DNA of 42,875 nucleotides from Saccharofermentans sp. (GTDB taxonomy: Bacteria > Bacillota_A > Clostridia > Saccharofermentanales > Saccharofermentanaceae): NCBI GenBank assembly GCA_024695565.1, contig JAILHX010000124.1, positions 1 through 42,875 of the forward strand. Reading direction: 5' to 3'. A program made the translations under genes and the position numbers. The notes beneath the pieces were generated by a model, which was not told the origin of the DNA, ran no database searches, and was given only the letters and a program-made list of their open reading frames with translations. Shown here piece after piece: positions 26,822 through 34,437 of this stretch (within the stretch, counting starts at the first letter, position 1; each line of letters opens with the position of its first letter).

Positions 26822-27295
26822 ATGAAAAAGTACGGTAAGTCAACAAAGAGAGGTTTCACATTAGTAGAGCTCATCGTAGTTATTGTTATCCTCGCAGTTC
26901 TCGCAGCTATGCTCGTTCCTGCATTGATCGGATACATTGACAGAGCTAGAAAAGAGAAGGATTACCAGACAGCTTCAACAGTTTACACAGCAGCTCAGGC
27001 AGCTATTACAGAGCAGTATGGTAGAGGTAAGATTACAACAAAAGCAGCAACAACAATTACTTACGGTGCATACAAGGATGATGCTGGCAAAGATATTATT
27101 CTCGACTTAGCTGGTGTAGATAGTGGCAAGGTAACAAATTATACATTCACAACAGATCCTAATTTGATTATCAAGACTGGTAGCGTTACAATCAACAATG
27201 GTGGTACAACTGCTACATACAACCTTGCAGCAGACGGTACTTGGTCAGCTTCTGATGTATCATATAGCGGCGCTAATAACGTAACTGGTAACTAA
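26822..27295 (+). CDS. pilA: Major type IV pilin
   Basis: A 157-residue prepilin. The leader is M-K-K-Y-G-K-S-T-K-R-G, cleaved before F12-T-L-V-E16, with Glu at +5. The helix continues as L-I-V-V-I-V-I-L-A-V-L-A-A-M-L-V-P-A-L-I and then I-D-R-A-R-K-E-K-D as an exposed amphipathic part. The C-terminal half is a small, Thr/Gly/Asn-rich beta domain with no cysteines, so there is no disulfide loop. Codon use is strongly biased, like the sugar-binding lipoprotein gene, which with the ideal ribosome site and its own terminator argues that this is the abundant subunit. It would be assembled by PilB/PilC and processed by one of the two peptidases encoded nearby. Confidence 0.94.
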   Translation: MKKYGKSTKRGFTLVELIVVIVILAVLAAMLVPALIGYIDRARKEKDYQTASTVYTAAQAAITEQYGRGKITTKAATTITYGAYKDDAGKDIILDLAGVDSGKVTNYTFTTDPNLIIKTGSVTINNGGTTATYNLAADGTWSASDVSYSGANNVTGN

Positions 27296-27333
27296 TGGAT
27301 AATAAGTAAATTATCTAAAACTAGCAAACTTAA

Positions 27334-27359
27334 ACCGGGGAGCAATCCCCGGTTTTTTT
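27334..27359 (+). terminator. Terminator of the major pilin gene
   Basis: ACCGGGG and CCCCGGT form a 7-bp GC-rich stem with an AGCAAT loop and a run of seven T residues. Confidence 0.93.
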
Positions 27360-27462
27360 ATACCCGGATGAAATTTTACGATTTCCGGCGTAGTCTTTTT
27401 GCATTTTCTTTCGAAGTGTATAATCTTATATAGATATTTCTTATTTAAGGAGAATACTGATC

Positions 27463-28251
27463 TTGGTTTTTGCATATCCCTTATTCGACATGCCAGCAAT
27501 CGGCATTTACCTGGTCGTTATCTCATTTTTGTTTGGTGCGATAATGGCAAGCTTCATTACTTGTACTGCATGGCGTGTTGTCAGAGGAGAGGACTGGATG
27601 TTGGGTCACAGCCACTGCGATACATGCGGTCACGAATTGTCGACAGCTGATCTGTTCCCGATCTTTTCCTATCTGGCTCTTAAGGGTAAGTGCAGATACT
27701 GCGGATCAAAGGTTCCGCCGAGAGATCTTATTTTCGAGATAATTATGGGATTTTTATTTGCTGGAACACTGGCGCTTCATGGTCAGGTTGATGCAATAGT
27801 TGTAGCTTCACTTGCTCTGGAAGTGCTTTTGCTCGGACTCTCGCTGGCTGACTGGGACTCAGGCGTTATTCCCAACGGATTTTTGGCTGCAATCCTCGTT
27901 GTCTGGATCATGACAGTAGGATTCAGAGATGTTATTCAGCGTTATGCGATCGAGGGACTGCTGGCATCTGCATGCATCGGATTCATCATGATCATCGCAA
28001 TTGCGATTGCAGGTAAGGTGAAGGGTAAGAAACTTGATTACGGTCCGGCTAAGCTTGCCATGTGCCTGATGCTGTTCCTCGGAATAAAGGGGGCCTGCAT
28101 TGCTGCAGCTGCAGGACTTGTCGTAGGACTCATTTTTGTAGCTGCCTGCAAGTCAAAAAAGAGGAGGATCGCCCTGGCTCCCGCTATCTCGATCGGAGTT
28201 ATTGCGGCATTCCTTATAAAGGATGTTCTCGGACTGTTTTTGGTTAAATAA
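27463..28251 (+). CDS. pilD: Prepilin peptidase/N-methyltransferase, long form lacking GxGD Asp
   Basis: A 262-residue polytopic membrane protein of the A24 family. The N-terminal domain has F-G-A-I-M-A-S-F followed by two CxxC pairs (C-D-T-C near residue 50 and C-R-Y-C near residue 78), the zinc/methylase region of PilD. The first catalytic motif is intact (L-A-D-W-D-S-G-V-I-P, D-x6-P). The second motif, normally G-x-G-D-x-K-L, reads D-Y-G-P-A-K-L, so the catalytic Asp appears replaced by Pro. The start is TTG 27463 with AAGGAGA nine bases upstream; the next ATG at 27490 is too far from it. It follows the pilin gene and may act mainly as the methylase, leaving cleavage to the short peptidase encoded at 8942-9535. 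That division is inference. Confidence 0.85.
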   Translation: MVFAYPLFDMPAIGIYLVVISFLFGAIMASFITCTAWRVVRGEDWMLGHSHCDTCGHELSTADLFPIFSYLALKGKCRYCGSKVPPRDLIFEIIMGFLFAGTLALHGQVDAIVVASLALEVLLLGLSLADWDSGVIPNGFLAAILVVWIMTVGFRDVIQRYAIEGLLASACIGFIMIIAIAIAGKVKGKKLDYGPAKLAMCLMLFLGIKGACIAAAAGLVVGLIFVAACKSKKRRIALAPAISIGVIAAFLIKDVLGLFLVK

Positions 28252-28293
28252 TTAGCGATTTGTCTGTTTTTGAACAGCATCAAAACCTTTTGC

Positions 28294-28321
28294 TTGACAC
28301 TCACGAAATATGCTGTAAACT
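28294..28321 (+). promoter_or_regulatory. Possible promoter of the glycosyltransferase gene
   Basis: A consensus TTGACA at 28294-28299, a 16-base spacer and TAAACT at 28316-28321 (four of six). It overlaps the left arm of the terminator hairpin at 28311-28342. The predicted leader is about 46 bases. Confidence 0.4.
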
Positions 28322-28342
28322 TTTTAAGTTTACGGCATTTTT
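28311..28342 (+). terminator. Terminator after the long prepilin peptidase gene
   Basis: TGCTGTAAACTT and AAGTTTACGGCA form a 12-bp stem with one G-T pair and a TTT loop, followed by five T residues. Confidence 0.75.
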
Positions 28343-28373
28343 AATGTCCGGGAATGAGGAGAGTATATTTCGG

Positions 28374-29411
28374 GTGACGCAAAAACTTCTTTCGGTGGCG
28401 ATTCCCTGCTACAATTCGCAGGATTACGTTCGCAAAGCTATAGAGAGTGTCCTTCCGGGTAAGGACCGTGTTGAGATCATCGTTGTTGACGATGGTTCTA
28501 CTGACGACACCGCCAAGATCGGAGACGAATATGCTGCAAAATACCCAGGAATCGTCAAGGTTGTCCGCAAGGAGAACGGCGGCCACGGTGATGCCGTCAT
28601 GACGGGCGTTGCAAACGCCACTGGCCTTTATTTCAGAGTTCTGGATTCCGATGACTGGCTCGATAAGGATTCGCTTGAGAAGGTCCTCGCTGTTCTCGAT
28701 AAGATGGACAAAGAGAACGATCCCGTAGACCTCCTGATCACCAATTATGTTTATGAAAAAGTTAATGAGGGAAGAAGAAAGCAGATCCATTACCGCAAGA
28801 ATCTTCCCGTAAACCGTAAGTTCACCTGGGACGAAGTCGGCAAGTGGGCTACCGGTTCATATATCCTGATGCACTCTGCTACATACCGCACGGAACTCGT
28901 CCGTGAGTGCAATATGGTGCTCCCGAAGCACACTTTCTATGTAGATCACCTCTATGTCTGCCACCCCATGATGAGGGTGAAGACCATGTACTATATCGAT
29001 GTTGACCTTTACAGGTATTTCATCGGCCGTGAGGACCAGTCTGTTAATGAGAAGGTCATGCTCAGCCGCATGGACCAGCAGGTCAGGGTCAACCGCCTTC
29101 TGTTGTCAGAGCTTAATACTGAAACGCTCGAGAATAAGAAGCAGCGCGACTATATCGATTACTACGTTGAGATCGTTACGATGGCTACTATCACGTTCTA
29201 TCTCAGGGCCGGCGGCAAGGAAAATGAGAAGAAGATGGAAGATTTCATGAATGAGATCAAAGAGACCAAGCCTGCTTATTTCGACCTGATCACGTCATTC
29301 CCGGTGAAGAGACATCCCTTAAGATCTCTGCGTTACATGCCTAAGTGGCTGATCTATCCTTTATACCGTTTCGGTTATTCTATCGTTCGACGAGTTTTCG
29401 ATTTTAACTGA
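28374..29411 (+). CDS. Family 2 glycosyltransferase
   Basis: A 345-residue GT-A fold glycosyltransferase without obvious membrane helices. It begins K-L-L-S-V-A-I-P-C-Y-N-S, then V-V-D-D-G-S-T-D-D-T for nucleotide-sugar binding and the metal-binding D-S-D-D-W motif around residue 90. The most likely start is GTG 28374, with GAGGAGA (28356-28362) at a suitable distance. This matches the usual GT2 start just before K-L-L-S-V-A-I-P. The frame is open upstream to 28260, but that extension crosses the terminator hairpin. It probably transfers a sugar to a lipid or wall polymer at the cytoplasmic face. The acceptor cannot be told. Its 3' end overlaps the convergent flippase-like gene by 37 bases. 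Confidence 0.88.
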   Translation: MTQKLLSVAIPCYNSQDYVRKAIESVLPGKDRVEIIVVDDGSTDDTAKIGDEYAAKYPGIVKVVRKENGGHGDAVMTGVANATGLYFRVLDSDDWLDKDSLEKVLAVLDKMDKENDPVDLLITNYVYEKVNEGRRKQIHYRKNLPVNRKFTWDEVGKWATGSYILMHSATYRTELVRECNMVLPKHTFYVDHLYVCHPMMRVKTMYYIDVDLYRYFIGREDQSVNEKVMLSRMDQQVRVNRLLLSELNTETLENKKQRDYIDYYVEIVTMATITFYLRAGGKENEKKMEDFMNEIKETKPAYFDLITSFPVKRHPLRSLRYMPKWLIYPLYRFGYSIVRRVFDFN

Positions 29412-30403
29412 AGAACCGTCATTCCGATTCCGCTCTCAATAAGAGGCAATAAGAAATTACAGAATCTCGACAGTATGAGTGTGCTGCCGAGTATTGCTTC
29501 GGGTATAAGGCCGTCGAAGAAAAGCGCATAGCCGTATTCCGTTACTCCGGCAGCGCCAGGAAGAGGCAGTGAGGATACTGATAAAAAGAGCGCTCCCTGT
29601 GTGCAGATTCCCTGGAACCATGTGAGATCTGCTGCTCCCAATGCTTTCGCGCAGAGGAAGGGAATCGAGAAGAATACTGTGATCTGAACTATTGAATTCA
29701 GGAGCATCTTTATAAAGACGATCTTGTTGAGTTTCATGAGCTTTGCGGCTCTTCTGTAACCTGCAAAAGATCTTAAAGTCTTGAACTTATCGCCTGGTTT
29801 TGCAGGCTTTTTGCCCGGGAGTTTTAATGCGATGCAGGCGAAGAATAGTGCCATCTTACGCGAAAACAGTACGCAGAAGAGCATGATGATTATTCCTAAG
29901 TTAAGTATGAATCCGATAGGGAAGACATAAGCGAATTTGCCGTCAACCTCAAGGAGATTCTTTGGTGCAAAGATGGCTCCGATGACACCCCAGACAACTG
30001 AGATTATCTGGAAGCTTAAGAGTGCGCAGAGGAGCGAGAATGCACCAGCGGATACCTTGATCTTATCCTTGGCCATGAAGTAGAGCTGGCCCGGCTGGCC
30101 GCCTGTTGAAGAGGGCGTGATGGAACTGAAAAAGAACCCCGCGAAAGCATATTTTATGGTCTGGGCAAATGAGGTCTTGTAACCGACGAGCCTTAAGCAC
30201 CGGCGGATGTTCGTTGCCTCACAGACAAAGTAGATCAGGGTGCAGGCCGCAGCCGCCAGAACCCACCAGATATTGGCCTGTTTAAGGGTGCCGACGATGT
30301 CCTGACTGCTCAGTTCCTTCCAGATGACATAGGCCGTGGCAGCGCCGAGTGCGATCAGAACGAGCACACTTATCCACAGAGATTTTTTCTTCCATATCGT
30401 CAT
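29375..30403 (-). CDS. Flippase-like integral membrane protein (LPG synthase TM family)
   Basis: A 342-residue protein with about seven to eight transmembrane helices of the family that includes the membrane half of lysylphosphatidylglycerol synthases (PF03706/UPF0104). Typical segments are F-F-F-S-S-I-T-P-S-S-T-G-G-Q-P-G-Q (about residues 91-107) and L-P-L-P-G-A-A-G-V-T-E-Y-G near residue 280. It lacks the soluble aminoacyl-transfer domain of MprF, so it is better viewed as a lipid flippase-like or envelope-lipid protein of unknown substrate. AGGAGA precedes the ATG at 30403. Its 3' end overlaps the GT2 gene on the other strand. Confidence 0.85.
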   Translation of the reverse strand: MTIWKKKSLWISVLVLIALGAATAYVIWKELSSQDIVGTLKQANIWWVLAAAACTLIYFVCEATNIRRCLRLVGYKTSFAQTIKYAFAGFFFSSITPSSTGGQPGQLYFMAKDKIKVSAGAFSLLCALLSFQIISVVWGVIGAIFAPKNLLEVDGKFAYVFPIGFILNLGIIIMLFCVLFSRKMALFFACIALKLPGKKPAKPGDKFKTLRSFAGYRRAAKLMKLNKIVFIKMLLNSIVQITVFFSIPFLCAKALGAADLTWFQGICTQGALFLSVSSLPLPGAAGVTEYGYALFFDGLIPEAILGSTLILSRFCNFLLPLIESGIGMTVLQLKSKTRRTIE

Positions 30404-30519
30404 CGGGCGGTTCTCCTAAAACAGGAATCTAAAGACAGTTCCCTTTTTCCACTACGAGATTTTATCATAATAAGAATAAATAAGTGTGTGAATAATATGG
30501 ACAAAACCTATATGAATGT

Positions 30520-30548
30520 TTGACTTTGCGATATTCGTCCTATATAAT
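30520..30548 (+). promoter_or_regulatory. Promoter of rpsU
   Basis: TTGACT at 30520-30525, a 17-base spacer and TATAAT at 30543-30548. This is one of the best sigma-A-like matches in the window and gives a leader of about 33 bases. Confidence 0.8.
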
Positions 30549-30587
30549 ATGCGAGTTTGAAATCCACGCACGAGAGGGGGGATAAAG

Positions 30588-30761
30588 ATGTCTGAGATTA
30601 AAGTTAAGGAAGGCGAGTCCCTTGACAGTGCACTTCGCAGATTTAAGCGTTCTTGCGCAAAGTCTGGTGTTCTTGCAGAGGTTCGTAAGAGAGAACATTA
30701 TGAGAAGCCTTCTGTAAAGAGAAAGAAGAAGTCAGAAGCAGCTCGTAAGAGAAAGCATTGA
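30588..30761 (+). CDS. rpsU: 30S ribosomal protein bS21
   Basis: A 57-residue, highly basic protein, found by reading the strand directly. It has the bS21 pattern [13 protein letters not shown] near the start, the [10 protein letters not shown] core, and a lysine/arginine-rich tail ([12 protein letters not shown]). It is part of the small ribosomal subunit near the mRNA 3' end of 16S rRNA. The ribosome site is AGGGGG-GATAAAG-ATG. The gene is monocistronic, with its own strong promoter and terminator. Confidence 0.96.
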   Translation: MSEIKVKEGESLDSALRRFKRSCAKSGVLAEVRKREHYEKPSVKRKKKSEAARKRKH

Positions 30762-30775
30762 TAAGACTTTAATGA

Positions 30776-30804
30776 GAGGTTACCGTGATGGTAACCTCTT
30801 TTTT
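30776..30804 (+). terminator. Terminator of rpsU
   Basis: GAGGTTACC and GGTAACCTC form a perfect 9-bp stem with a GTGAT loop and a T6 tail. Confidence 0.93.
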
Positions 30805-30827
30805 GTTGTGAGAATTAAGGAAAGGAC

Positions 30828-31031
30828 TCAGTCTTGATCTTTCAGTTTCAGTCTTCTGATATAATCACTTTTCCCATACAAAATACGGTCTACCAGGATC
30901 TCTTTGCCCTCAACGTGATAGAACACCAGATATGCCTTGAACGTTATGAAACGGTAACCGGTAAACAGTTCTTCGTAATAAAGAGGTGATCCGGACAAAG
31001 GGAATTCGCTCTTTGATTCGATCTTGTCCAA
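30828..31031 (-). pseudogene. N-terminally truncated RelE/ParE-family toxin remnant
   Basis: The 67 residues match the C-terminal two thirds of a ParE/RelE-type toxin: K-I-E-S ... F-P, then Y-Y-E-E-L-F-T-G-Y-R-F-I-T-F-K-A-Y-L-V-F-Y-H-V and V-D-R-I-L-Y-G-K-S-D-Y. The family is normally 90-100 residues. In-frame codons upstream reach a stop only about ten residues before the TTG at 31031, so the first helix is missing, and no antitoxin gene is adjacent. It is most likely an inactive relic left by a deletion. Use of a TTG start to make a short product is possible but unlikely. Confidence 0.7.
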
Positions 31032-31055
31032 CAGATCATCATAGATAATCCATTC

Positions 31056-31859
31056 CTATTTCAGATATTTTTGAATCTTCGCTTCGATTATTTTGGTGTT
31101 CAACGGATGATGCTCTGTCTCAAATGTAAAGATCAGACTGGTTTCCTCAAAGCTTTCTGCAAGTGTGTATCTCTCGAATTTGGGAATATTATGATCACAA
31201 TAATCTTTGTCCCCAAGTCTTCCTAAGTGTTTCCAGTAGAATTCTTTACGAAGCCGGACGTTCAGGCAATTGAAATCAGGCGCAGCAATTAAAACCCCAT
31301 TGCTATACAGTGGATATTCATATCTGTAGGGGATGCTGTGTCTGAAAAGTGCGTCAGCGATCAGGATCTCGGATTTTGACCTGACCCGCTCTCCTTTGGC
31401 TGTGTAGTATTCAGGGATATCGTTCTTGAATCCGAGTTTTTTATAGGGCATCGCCAGCCATTTCTTTATATAAGCCTCATCACTCAAGAATTCCGGTGTA
31501 ACCAGGGCGCGACGGGGCTCTCTTAAGTCTTTATATGCGTTTTGTGCTGCTTCGGCGTCGTAGTTGCTCAGAAAAACAGATATCAATTCCTGATGGCGAT
31601 TAAGTATTTTGAGCAGTTTTTTGTCGTAATCTTTCTGCGCAAGACTGACCGCTACGGAATGATATTTGCGGGGAATGTATTTTCCTTGAGGGTCACTGGG
31701 ATCGATCCTGTGATAGTACTGATGCTTTTGTCCCATGTTAATTATTCGCAATGATCCGGCCGGGGCGTTCTCAATTCGTCTGATGATCCTGTTTATATGT
31801 TCTTCTATTGAGTTATTGAGTTTTTCCAACTCGTTAATTATAGCTGTTGATTCGGGCAT
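31056..31859 (-). CDS. Uncharacterised protein, PD-(D/E)XK nuclease-like
   Basis: A 267-residue protein that I do not recognise by name. Residues 1-60 form a helical coiled-coil start (E-L-E-K-L-N-N-S-I-E-E-H-I-N). The central and C-terminal part has the pattern V-R-S-K-S-E-I-L-I-A-D-A-L, then about 20 residues later Y-P-L-Y and A-A-P-D-F-N-C-L, then R-K-E-F-Y-W-K-H-L-G. The E...PDF...E-x-W arrangement resembles the active site of PD-(D/E)XK nucleases (Glu, Asp of PDF, and Glu, with K-H in the W-x-H part). Similar short proteins are common, uncharacterised, in Clostridia. A defence or repair role is possible but not shown. The next downstream gene is a broken toxin. Confidence 0.7.
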   Translation of the reverse strand: MPESTAIINELEKLNNSIEEHINRIIRRIENAPAGSLRIINMGQKHQYYHRIDPSDPQGKYIPRKYHSVAVSLAQKDYDKKLLKILNRHQELISVFLSNYDAEAAQNAYKDLREPRRALVTPEFLSDEAYIKKWLAMPYKKLGFKNDIPEYYTAKGERVRSKSEILIADALFRHSIPYRYEYPLYSNGVLIAAPDFNCLNVRLRKEFYWKHLGRLGDKDYCDHNIPKFERYTLAESFEETSLIFTFETEHHPLNTKIIEAKIQKYLK

Positions 31860-31883
31860 ATAATTACTCCTTTAATATGGCTG

Positions 31884-32065
31884 ACAGACAATTCTTGGTT
31901 TTCGAGAATAAATGTCTGTATTCTTAGATCGTAAAGTCTTCGCTGCTTGGAATTTTGCATACGAAAACTGTTTCTAAAAAAAAAATGTCTGTAGTTAAGT
32001 CATTTATGAGCGGCTATTCGCTGAAAAATGCAGACAATTATTGTGTATTCTCGAAAAATGTCTGT
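31884..32065. repeat. Pair of 36-base elements bounded by ACAGACA/TGTCTGT
   Basis: Elements at 31884-31919 and 32030-32065 are each 36 bases long and run (A/G)CAGACAATT ... AATGTCTGT, so each is an inverted repeat. Their centres, TTTTCGAGAATA (31899-31910) and TATTCTCGAAAA (32046-32057), are exact reverse complements. A further TGTCTGT is at 31986-31992 next to an A9 run. This occupies much of the 436-base gap before recJ, where I see no gene. Confidence 0.6.
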
Positions 32066-32107
32066 TGAAGCGCTTAATCACAACCGGGTGATTTATTCAA
32101 TCCTAAA

Positions 32108-32176
32108 CTGTTCCGGTCTTGCTGCCAATGCTTCCGGAACAGATTGAGACTTTTAGGGGGCATTTGAGACTTTTAG
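32108..32176. repeat. Inverted repeat CTGTTCCGG/CCGGAACAG and tandem TTGAGACTTTTAG
   Basis: CTGTTCCGG (32108-32116) and CCGGAACAG (32134-32142) are perfect 9-base arms. TTGAGACTTTTAG then occurs at 32144-32156 and 32164-32176, spaced 20 bases. No reading frame crosses the block. Confidence 0.55.
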
Positions 32177-32233
32177 TGTAATTTTGCCCGGGGAGGAGTA
32201 TTAACTGAGCTCATCGAAAACACGAACCAAACT

Positions 32234-32262
32234 TTGTAAATAACCTCTCATTCCGTTATAAT
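32234..32262 (+). promoter_or_regulatory. Promoter of recJ-rel
   Basis: TTGTAA at 32234-32239, a 17-base spacer and TATAAT at 32257-32262. The short leader contains TCTCAA (32265-32270) and TTGAGA (32282-32287), which can pair and cover the weak ribosome site. Confidence 0.7.
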
Positions 32263-32295
32263 AGTCTCAATAAAGATAAAGTTGAGATTGTATTT

Positions 32296-34437
32296 ATGTT
32301 ATTGACCGGTAAGACCTGGCGCTTATCGGCTTCTCGTAAGGTCGAGAATGCCGATGCGCTGCTTGGCGTTTTGCTCGAGAACCGTGGCATCGCCGAGGGA
32401 CAGGACGAGGACCAGTTCCTGTCTGAAGAAGATGGAATCTGGCACGATCCGTTCCTGTACAACGATATGCAAAAGGCTGTTGACATCATCAATGAGACGA
32501 TCGACAGGCGTGGTAAAGTGCTCGTTTACGGCGATTACGACTGTGACGGCGTTACTGCCACATCTATTCTCGTAAGATATTTCAGGAGCCATCAGGCGAA
32601 TGTGCAGTACATCGTGCCGCACAGATCCGAGCATGGCTACGGACTTACGGAAAAGATCATGGACAAGGTCATTGAGAAGAAACCTGACCTGGTCATTACG
32701 GTTGACTGCGGTGTTACCAATATCGATACGGTACAGGAACTCAAGAACCGCGGTATCAAGGTTATTGTTACTGACCACCACAATGTTAAGGACGACCTGC
32801 CGCCGGCAGACTGCGTTATCTGCGCTAAGCGTCCTGACAACACATATCCCTTTATCGATCTGTGCGGCGCAGGCGTTGCGTTGAAGCTCGTTGAGGCATT
32901 AGGCAAGGACGGAAGACATAAGGTAACAGGCAATATCTGGAGACAGGCAATCGAGCTCGCGGGAATTGCGACCATCGCCGATCTTGTATCCGTTACAAAT
33001 GAGAACAGAACAATAATCAAGCGTGCATTTATGAGCATGAAGAAGCCTTCAAATGTAGGTGTCGGAGTCATGAACGACATGCTCCTTACACCCGGCAAGA
33101 CACTGGATGAGACATTTATCTCATTCAATTTCGTGCCCAGGATCAATGCTGCAGGAAGACTCTATGACTCTGCTGATGCTCTGAAGTTGTTCCTCGAGAA
33201 CAATCCCACTGAGGCAAAGAATGCCGCGCAGGATCTTACGAGAGAGAACGATGAGCGCAAAGAGATCGAGGCGAAGGTTTTCGATGAAGCGAGAGCGCAA
33301 TTGGAGAACCCTGCAAGACCTGATAAATGGTCACTTACGAACACATGCGGCCCCATTGTCGTTTACGGAAAAGACTGGCACCAGGGCGTGCTCGGAATCG
33401 TTGCGGGTAAGCTCTCACAATACTACGGCAGATCTGCGCTCGTATTTACTGACGATGCCACTGAACCGGGCTGTGCCAAGGGTTCGGGAAGAGCATACGG
33501 AGACTTCGATCTTTATGACTGCCTGACCAGGATATCCGATTGTCTGGTTAATTTCGGAGGTCACAAGAAGGCTGCCGGAATGCTCGTAAGAAAGACCGAG
33601 ATGGGTACATTCATGGAGACTCTCGAGAAGGAGTCTGCAAAGATATACGAAGAGAAGGGACAGTCCGGAGAACCCGATGAGGATCATGTGATCGCCGCTG
33701 AATGCGAGATCCTGCCGGAAGCCCTCAACTTCAAATCCTACTATCAGGTAAGCAAATTAAGACCTTTTGGCATTGGAAACCCGAAGCCGGTATTCGTAAC
33801 CAACGGACTCATCGTTACAGGCATTGCCCAGATGAGCAACGGAGCGCACATCAGGCTCGACCTTACAGATCCGTCAGGCGAGAAATCTTTCTCGGCAGTC
33901 GGATTCGGAATGGGAGATTATTTCAACATATTAAGAGCAGGCGACACCGTTGATATCGCCTATACGCTCAATGAATACAGTTACCGCGGTGAGACCACGC
34001 TGAGCCTGCATCTGGAGGATATAAGACCCAGGTGCGGTGAGGGCTTTATGTGGCAGAAGGCTGACATTGCCGAGAAACTCTATACGAGCGGACTGGCAAT
34101 GAACCAGATCGCCAAGATGGCTCCCGGTGAAGATGTTGCTTCTGCGATGAAGCCTGCACCCGAGCAGTTCGGCGCATGCTATAAGGCGATCGAGCGTTTC
34201 GGAGGCACCGCGATGTCCACTGTTGATATCGACCTTCTTGCAAGATTGATAACTAACAATTATGATGTAGCATGCACGCCGTTCCAGGCAAAAAGATGCC
34301 TCGAAGTGTTTGCTGACTGCAAACTCATAAGGTTAAGGGCCATAACGCCCATGACAGTATGCTTCAGCATCCTTCAGACCGGCGACAAAGTAAAACTCAG
34401 TGATTCTGAGGTCTATAGGAGAATACAAGGTGAGTAA
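32296..34437 (+). CDS. recJ: Single-stranded-DNA-specific exonuclease RecJ
   Basis: A 713-residue DHH-family 5'-3' exonuclease. Visible metal-site motifs are D-Y-D-C-D-G near residues 80-85 and D-C-G near 137, and the signature D-H-H lies at about 159-161. The DHHA1 part has N-F-V-P-R-I-N-A-A-G-R near 279 and G-S-G-R-A near 396. The second half carries an OB-fold domain and a C-terminal extension typical of the longer RecJ proteins of Bacillota. It degrades single strands in mismatch repair and recombination. The ATG has only a weak upstream ribosome site (TTGAGA), so expression may be low or structure-controlled. It overlaps the rel start by 8 bases. Confidence 0.95.
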   Translation: MLLTGKTWRLSASRKVENADALLGVLLENRGIAEGQDEDQFLSEEDGIWHDPFLYNDMQKAVDIINETIDRRGKVLVYGDYDCDGVTATSILVRYFRSHQANVQYIVPHRSEHGYGLTEKIMDKVIEKKPDLVITVDCGVTNIDTVQELKNRGIKVIVTDHHNVKDDLPPADCVICAKRPDNTYPFIDLCGAGVALKLVEALGKDGRHKVTGNIWRQAIELAGIATIADLVSVTNENRTIIKRAFMSMKKPSNVGVGVMNDMLLTPGKTLDETFISFNFVPRINAAGRLYDSADALKLFLENNPTEAKNAAQDLTRENDERKEIEAKVFDEARAQLENPARPDKWSLTNTCGPIVVYGKDWHQGVLGIVAGKLSQYYGRSALVFTDDATEPGCAKGSGRAYGDFDLYDCLTRISDCLVNFGGHKKAAGMLVRKTEMGTFMETLEKESAKIYEEKGQSGEPDEDHVIAAECEILPEALNFKSYYQVSKLRPFGIGNPKPVFVTNGLIVTGIAQMSNGAHIRLDLTDPSGEKSFSAVGFGMGDYFNILRAGDTVDIAYTLNEYSYRGETTLSLHLEDIRPRCGEGFMWQKADIAEKLYTSGLAMNQIAKMAPGEDVASAMKPAPEQFGACYKAIERFGGTAMSTVDIDLLARLITNNYDVACTPFQAKRCLEVFADCKLIRLRAITPMTVCFSILQTGDKVKLSDSEVYRRIQGE

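Noticed and set aside
28260..28373. Longer N-terminus of the glycosyltransferase
   Set aside because: It would run through the terminator hairpin, shows no family similarity, and the GTG at 28374 has a better placed ribosome site.
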